A stretch of 64,000 nt of DNA from VFJZ01 sp046598415 (GTDB taxonomy: Bacteria > Actinomycetota > Thermoleophilia > Gaiellales > F1-60-MAGs149). Below are positions 60,166 through 64,000 of this stretch, piece after piece. The notes beneath the pieces are model-generated. The model ran no database searches, was not told the origin of the DNA, and was given only the letters and a program-made list of their open reading frames with translations. The stretch is from contig JBKJIG010000034.1 in NCBI GenBank assembly GCA_046598415.1, positions 1-64,000 on the forward strand. Direction: 5' to 3'. A program made the translations under genes and the position numbers. Positions within the stretch are counted from its first letter, which is position 1. Each line of letters starts with the position of its first letter.

Positions 60166-62341
60166 GGAGGCCCTCCCGGTCGTAGAACGGCAGCTCGACC
60201 ACCCGTGCGGGCCGGCCGTCGACCTGGAACGCCGCCGGCAGCGCGCCGTCGACCAGGTCGGCGAAGGCCAGCAGGACGCTGTGCCCGAGCGACGCGGAGA
60301 ACCACGCGGAGGTGACGTTGCCGCGCAGCGCCGCGCCCGCGAAGATCGGCGAGCCGTCGACCGGCGCCGGTCCGTCCATCTCCAGCGCCACGAGGCGGCG
60401 GTCGAGCGGGAACGCGTCGATGCGCGTCAGGGCGTCGCCGCCGACGAAGTCGCGGACGCCGTCGGAGCGCACCGCCCACTCCATGCCGAGGCGCCGCGGC
60501 GTCGAGTCGAAGTCGGTGTCCATGCCGACGATCACGTGGCCCTTCTCGAGCCGCAGCGCCAGCAGCGCCTGCAGGCCGTGCGGCCGTACGCCGAGGTCCG
60601 CCCCGGCCTCCAGCAGGGCCTGCCACAGCTCAGCCGAGCGGTCGGCCGGATGGTGCAGCTCCCACGACGGCTCGCCGGTGAAGCCGAGGCGCATCACGTC
60701 GCACGGCACGCCCGCCACGACGCCGGCGGCGGCGCGCATGAACGCCGGCGGCTCGGTCAGGCCGCAGCGGGCCAGCAGGTCGGCGGCGCGCGGGCCGGTG
60801 ACGTTGATGGCGGCAACCGCGACGGTGCGGTCGACGATGCGCACGTTGCACTGAAAGCCCTCGGCCCAGTCGCGCAGCCAGGCCTCGGCGCCGGCCGCGC
60901 CGCCGGTGGTGAACGTGAGCGTGAACCGGCGCTCCGAGTCGCGCACGATGACGCCGTCGTCGAACACGTAGCCGCGCTCGTCCAGCAGCAGGGCGTAGCG
61001 GATGCGGCCGGGCACCAGGTCGCCGACGCGGCACGGATAGATGCGCTCCAGGAACCGCACGGCGTCGGGGCCGCTGACGAGCACCTTGCCGAGGGTCGAG
61101 ACATCGCCGATCGAGACGCCCTCCCGCACGGCGGCGTACTCGCCGGCGGTGTCGCCGTACGTCCACGGGCGCCACCAGCCGCCGAACCGCTCCATGCGGG
61201 CGCCCAGCCCGCGGTGCTCGCCGTCCAGGGCGGTGCGCCGGACGGGCGGGAAGAAGACGCCGCCGGCGGCCTCCTCCATCGTCAGCTGCCGCGTCATCGG
61301 CCGAGCGGTGAACGGCGCCGGCGTCTCCCCCGTGCGCGCCGCCAGGTAGGCGCGCAGGTGCGGCAGGCAGGCGCCGCCCTGGCAGGTGCCGGTGCCGGCG
61401 AGCGTGGCGCGCTTGACGAGCTCCATCTCGCGGAAGCCGCGGTCCCACACCGAGTCGAGGTCGGCCACGGTGGTGCCCGTGCAGCGGCACACCACCGCGT
61501 CGGGCGGCGGCGGTGGCGGCAGGCGGCCGGCGACGGCCGCGTCGCCCACGACGCGGACGGCGAGTCCAGCTCCCTGGCGGGCGAGCCCGTCGCGGGGATG
61601 CAGGCCGCGATCGACCACCACGCCGTCGAAGGCTGCGCGGTGCTCGGCGTCGCCGGCGCGGACGACGATCGCCCGCACGCGCGTGTCGCCCTCGATGCGC
61701 ACGACGTCGGTGTCCGGTCCGATCGTGGCGACGCTGTCCGGCAGCAGGCCCGCGCGCTCCAGCTCGGCGGCGGCGCGGGCGGTGTAGAACCCTTCGAGCT
61801 CGCTGCCCGGCCAGACCGGCTGCTCCTCGGCGGCACCGGTCGCGATCACGACTTCGCCGGCATGGACGTGCAGCATCCCGTCCGCGAGCCGGACGACGAG
61901 GCGCGGGCCGTCGTAGATGCCGACGACCTCCTGGCCGTCGCGAGCGTCGAGCTCGACGACCGTCCGGCCGGCGGCGCGTGCCTCGGCCGCCGCCTCGAGC
62001 CCGCTCGGCCCGCGCCCGACGACGGCGACGTCGCAGTGCACGTGTCCGAGCCGCACCGGCGCGCCCGGGCCGGGCTCCGGCACCGGCGCGACGCCGCGCG
62101 CGCCCTGGCGCTCGACGACCGCGCCGTCCCGGGCCGGCACCTGACAGGCGCGGACGTACGAGACGCCGTCGACGACGCAGAGGCAGTTCGGGCAGTCGCC
62201 CGCCAGGCAGATCGTGCCGCCGCGGCCGGGATGGATACCGCCGCGGAGCAATGCGAGCGCGACCGTGTCGCCCGGCTCGAACGCCAGGGGTGCACCGTCG
62301 ACGGTCAGCACCGGCGGCTCAGCCACCCCAGATATCTCCAA
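60152..62341 (-). CDS. Sarcosine oxidase alpha-like subunit with ferredoxin and BFD-like domains (compact)
   Basis: A 729-residue protein (typical SoxA is about 950-1000). Residues about 10-80 form a ferredoxin-like domain with a full [2Fe-2S] motif: Cys45, 50, 53, 66 (CLAGDCPNC plus Cys66). Residues about 103-270 form a reduced FAD/NAD domain with VVGRGPSG; its second nucleotide-binding motif is not visible. A BFD-like [2Fe-2S] domain follows with Cys285/287 (CRC) and Cys320/325. A GcvT folate-binding domain occupies about 385-729. The GTG at 62326 inside the upstream gene end is an alternative start. Confidence 0.85.
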   Translation of the reverse strand: MEISGVAEPPVLTVDGAPLAFEPGDTVALALLRGGIHPGRGGTICLAGDCPNCLCVVDGVSYVRACQVPARDGAVVERQGARGVAPVPEPGPGAPVRLGHVHCDVAVVGRGPSGLEAAAEARAAGRTVVELDARDGQEVVGIYDGPRLVVRLADGMLHVHAGEVVIATGAAEEQPVWPGSELEGFYTARAAAELERAGLLPDSVATIGPDTDVVRIEGDTRVRAIVVRAGDAEHRAAFDGVVVDRGLHPRDGLARQGAGLAVRVVGDAAVAGRLPPPPPPDAVVCRCTGTTVADLDSVWDRGFREMELVKRATLAGTGTCQGGACLPHLRAYLAARTGETPAPFTARPMTRQLTMEEAAGGVFFPPVRRTALDGEHRGLGARMERFGGWWRPWTYGDTAGEYAAVREGVSIGDVSTLGKVLVSGPDAVRFLERIYPCRVGDLVPGRIRYALLLDERGYVFDDGVIVRDSERRFTLTFTTGGAAGAEAWLRDWAEGFQCNVRIVDRTVAVAAINVTGPRAADLLARCGLTEPPAFMRAAAGVVAGVPCDVMRLGFTGEPSWELHHPADRSAELWQALLEAGADLGVRPHGLQALLALRLEKGHVIVGMDTDFDSTPRRLGMEWAVRSDGVRDFVGGDALTRIDAFPLDRRLVALEMDGPAPVDGSPIFAGAALRGNVTSAWFSASLGHSVLLAFADLVDGALPAAFQVDGRPARVVELPFYDREGLRVRA

Positions 62342-63377
62342 GCGTGTACCCCTCCGGGAACGGATCGGTCGGGTCGAGCACGTACTGCGCGAAGCCGGTG
62401 ATCCACGCCTGGCCGGCGATGGTTGGCACCACGGCCGTCTTGTCGCCGACCGTCGTCTCCTCCAGCAGGCGCCCCGTGAACACCGTGCCGAGGATGCCCT
62501 CGTGCAGGAACGTCTCGCCCACCTGCAGCTCGCCCTTGGCGTGCAGGCAGGCCATCGCGGCGCAGGTGCCGGTGCCGCACGGCGAGCGGTCGATCGCGCC
62601 CGTCCAGGTCGCGGGCCGGTCCCAGTCCAGCTGGCCGGTCGACACCGTCACGACGTTGCGCCGCGACACGCCGGGGTTCGGCGACGGCGCGTACAGCTGG
62701 CCGATCGTGATGTCGTGGATGCCGGGGTTCTCGGGATGCACGACGGGCAGCTGCTCGGTCGCCGCGGCCTTGATCATCTCGGTCGCGCGCACGATCTCGC
62801 CGCCGTTCTGCGGCACCAGCTCGAGGCCGAGCTGACGCGCATCGGCGATCACGTAGAACATGCCACCCCAGCCCACGTCGACCGTGACCGTGCCGAGGTG
62901 CGGCACCTCCACCTGCCGGTCGAGGTATGCGGCGAACGCCGGCACGTTGCGGAACTCGACCGCCGTCACCTTGCCGTCGTCGCACGTCGCCCTCACGCCG
63001 ACGAGACCGGCGGGCGTCTCGAGCGTCAGCTCGGTGACGGGCTCCCGCATCTCGATGATGCCGGTCTCGAGCAGGGCCGTGACGACGCAGATCGTGTTGG
63101 TACCGCTCATCGGCGGGTACTCGACCTGCTCCATGATCACGTAGCCGGCGTCGGCCTCCGGCACCGTCGGCGGCAGCAGCAGGTTGACGTTCGCCGCCGG
63201 GTAGCCGCGCGGCTCGCGCAGCATCATCAGGCGCACCCAGTCCTTCGAGTCGCGCAGGTAGGTCATCTTCTCGAACATCGACGCGCCCGGCACGTCGGCG
63301 ACGCCACCGACGATCACCCTGCCGTGTTCGCCGCAGGCGTGGAGGTCGACCGCGTGGATCATCTTCGAGAAACGCAT
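62319..63377 (-). CDS. Proline racemase-family enzyme (hydroxyproline epimerase or dehydratase)
   Basis: A 352-residue protein of the proline racemase superfamily. One catalytic Cys is retained in DRSPCGTGTCAAMA (Cys267). The other position is Ser91 in PPMSGTNTICVVTALLETG. Ser/Cys members have been reported to have trans-3-hydroxyproline dehydratase and/or 4-hydroxyproline 2-epimerase activity, so a simple proline racemase is less likely. It overlaps SoxA by 23 bases and is the first gene of the block. It probably supplies the substrate of the oxidase complex. Confidence 0.85.
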   Translation of the reverse strand: MRFSKMIHAVDLHACGEHGRVIVGGVADVPGASMFEKMTYLRDSKDWVRLMMLREPRGYPAANVNLLLPPTVPEADAGYVIMEQVEYPPMSGTNTICVVTALLETGIIEMREPVTELTLETPAGLVGVRATCDDGKVTAVEFRNVPAFAAYLDRQVEVPHLGTVTVDVGWGGMFYVIADARQLGLELVPQNGGEIVRATEMIKAAATEQLPVVHPENPGIHDITIGQLYAPSPNPGVSRRNVVTVSTGQLDWDRPATWTGAIDRSPCGTGTCAAMACLHAKGELQVGETFLHEGILGTVFTGRLLEETTVGDKTAVVPTIAGQAWITGFAQYVLDPTDPFPEGYTLGDIWGG

Positions 63378-63395
63378 GGCCCCGATTGTGGCCGA

Positions 63396-64000
63396 TCAGC
63401 AGACCGCGCCGCGCTCCACGCGCAGCGTCCGGCCGGCAGGCAGGCTGACGCGGGCCCGCAGCACCGCGGTGCGGTACCGGTCGGAGCCCGCCTCGACGCG
63501 CGTCGTGAGGCGCGTGAACGGCGAGCCGATGCGGAAGAAGCCACCCTGCGAGCGCCAGCCGGTCGCCGTCGAGACCGCGCTCTCGCCCTTCTCCAGCGGC
63601 ACGCGGCCGCCGACGACGATGCTGCGCGAGCTCGCCACCTTCAGCAGCTCGACCACGGTGCAGCCGTCGAGGCGGATGCGCAGCTGGTAGCCCGGGCCGG
63701 TCGCGAGCACCGCCGCGCCCTCGAGGGTGACGCGGGTGGCCGACGGCAGGTCGAGGTCGGCGGCGCTCGACGGCGTCATCGCCGGCAGCAGCGGCACGCG
63801 GCCCTGCTCGGCGCGGTGCACGCCGAGGCTCGAGCGTCCGTCGAGCGACGCCGGAGCCTGCCGCACCGAGATGGCGAGGAACCCGCGCCCGTTGCGCAGC
63901 GTCACGAGGCCCGGGCCGCCGGCCGCCGCGAGCGGCGTCTGCGCGAGCACGATCCCCGCCGGCGGCGGGGCGGCGGGCACCAGCGGCGGCGGCGCCATCG
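63396..64000 (-). CDS. Unrecognised protein, 5' end beyond the right edge
   Basis: At least 200 residues are visible and the frame continues to the edge without a stop. The start at 63998 is inside a Pro/Ala-rich stretch (APPPLVPAAPPP), so it is probably not the true start. The remainder is beta-rich (LVTLRNGRGFLAISV, GYQLRIRLDGCTVVELLKVASS) with no motif I recognise. It ends with RTLRVERGAVC. It may be exported or a cell-surface protein. Confidence 0.5.
   Translation of the reverse strand, partial: MAPPPLVPAAPPPAGIVLAQTPLAAAGGPGLVTLRNGRGFLAISVRQAPASLDGRSSLGVHRAEQGRVPLLPAMTPSSAADLDLPSATRVTLEGAAVLATGPGYQLRIRLDGCTVVELLKVASSRSIVVGGRVPLEKGESAVSTATGWRSQGGFFRIGSPFTRLTTRVEAGSDRYRTAVLRARVSLPAGRTLRVERGAVC

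Noticed and set aside
58184..62401. Plus-strand open frame of about 1400 codons opposite the sox genes
   Set aside because: Same composition bias; the minus strand genes have conserved domains and coupled starts. No support for a real antisense gene.

Overview
This 64 kb window is a very GC-rich bacterial chromosome segment with dense gene packing and many ATGA, GTGA and TGATG stop/start overlaps. The content points to Actinomycetota, most likely a deep branch such as Thermoleophilia (Solirubrobacterales or Gaiellales relatives). The pointers are an actinobacterial-type integration host factor next to gmk-rpoZ-coaBC, a pyrR-led pyrimidine operon with an SD-sequestering PyrR leader, and a moxR-DUF58-transglutaminase operon. 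The lineage call is inference from gene order and style; no 16S gene is present. I see no insertion sequence, prophage, CRISPR array or replication origin. One gene is clearly broken (9621-10041).

Left part (1-27.8 kb, almost all minus strand): a translation/transcription operon rimP-nusA-rnpM-infB (infB runs off the left edge), with a terminator-like hairpin directly before rimP. Upstream of it lies moxR-DUF58-tgpA-TPR-dtd. Next come a decayed serine hydrolase, a metallo-beta-lactamase-fold hydrolase with a coupled unknown gene, and ihf-gmk-rpoZ-coaBC. The complete operon pyrR-pyrB-pyrC-carA-carB-pyrK-pyrD makes orotate from glutamine, bicarbonate and aspartate; pyrE and pyrF are not in it. 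Then come a large secreted Ig-like protein, RNase Z with two tiny DUF2007-like partners, and a small membrane protein.

Middle part (27.8-44.9 kb, mixed strands): a uracil-DNA glycosylase-family protein, a prepilin-tagged Vps62-like protein coupled to a heterodimeric ABC exporter, an NAD(P)-binding reductase, a secreted trypsin-like protease, a DNA methyltransferase diverging from an HD-like protein with an altered HD motif, an AraC regulator next to a VOC protein, an amidinotransferase-family enzyme and lgt. Two tRNA genes (Gln-CTG, Glu-CTC) end at a strong intrinsic terminator. A cation/proton antiporter and an AAC(3)-family acetyltransferase follow.

Right part (44.9-64 kb, all minus strand): a PAS-GAF-GAF-GGDEF-EAL protein and a membrane HD-GYP protein (cyclic-di-GMP metabolism), a secreted protein, an HpcH/HpaI aldolase, and an intergenic region with long palindromes. 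A roughly 12 kb block then reads, in transcription order: proline racemase-family enzyme, compact sarcosine-oxidase-like subunits A, G, B and D, FAD glycerol-3-phosphate dehydrogenase-like, glycerophosphodiester phosphodiesterase, then substrate-binding lipoprotein, two permeases, ATPase and an Rsm22-like protein. It looks like an uptake and oxidation module for an amino-acid-like or glycerophosphodiester substrate. It is the best candidate here for an undescribed system, because the oxidase subunits are unusually small and the alpha subunit combines iron-sulfur sites with a folate-binding domain.
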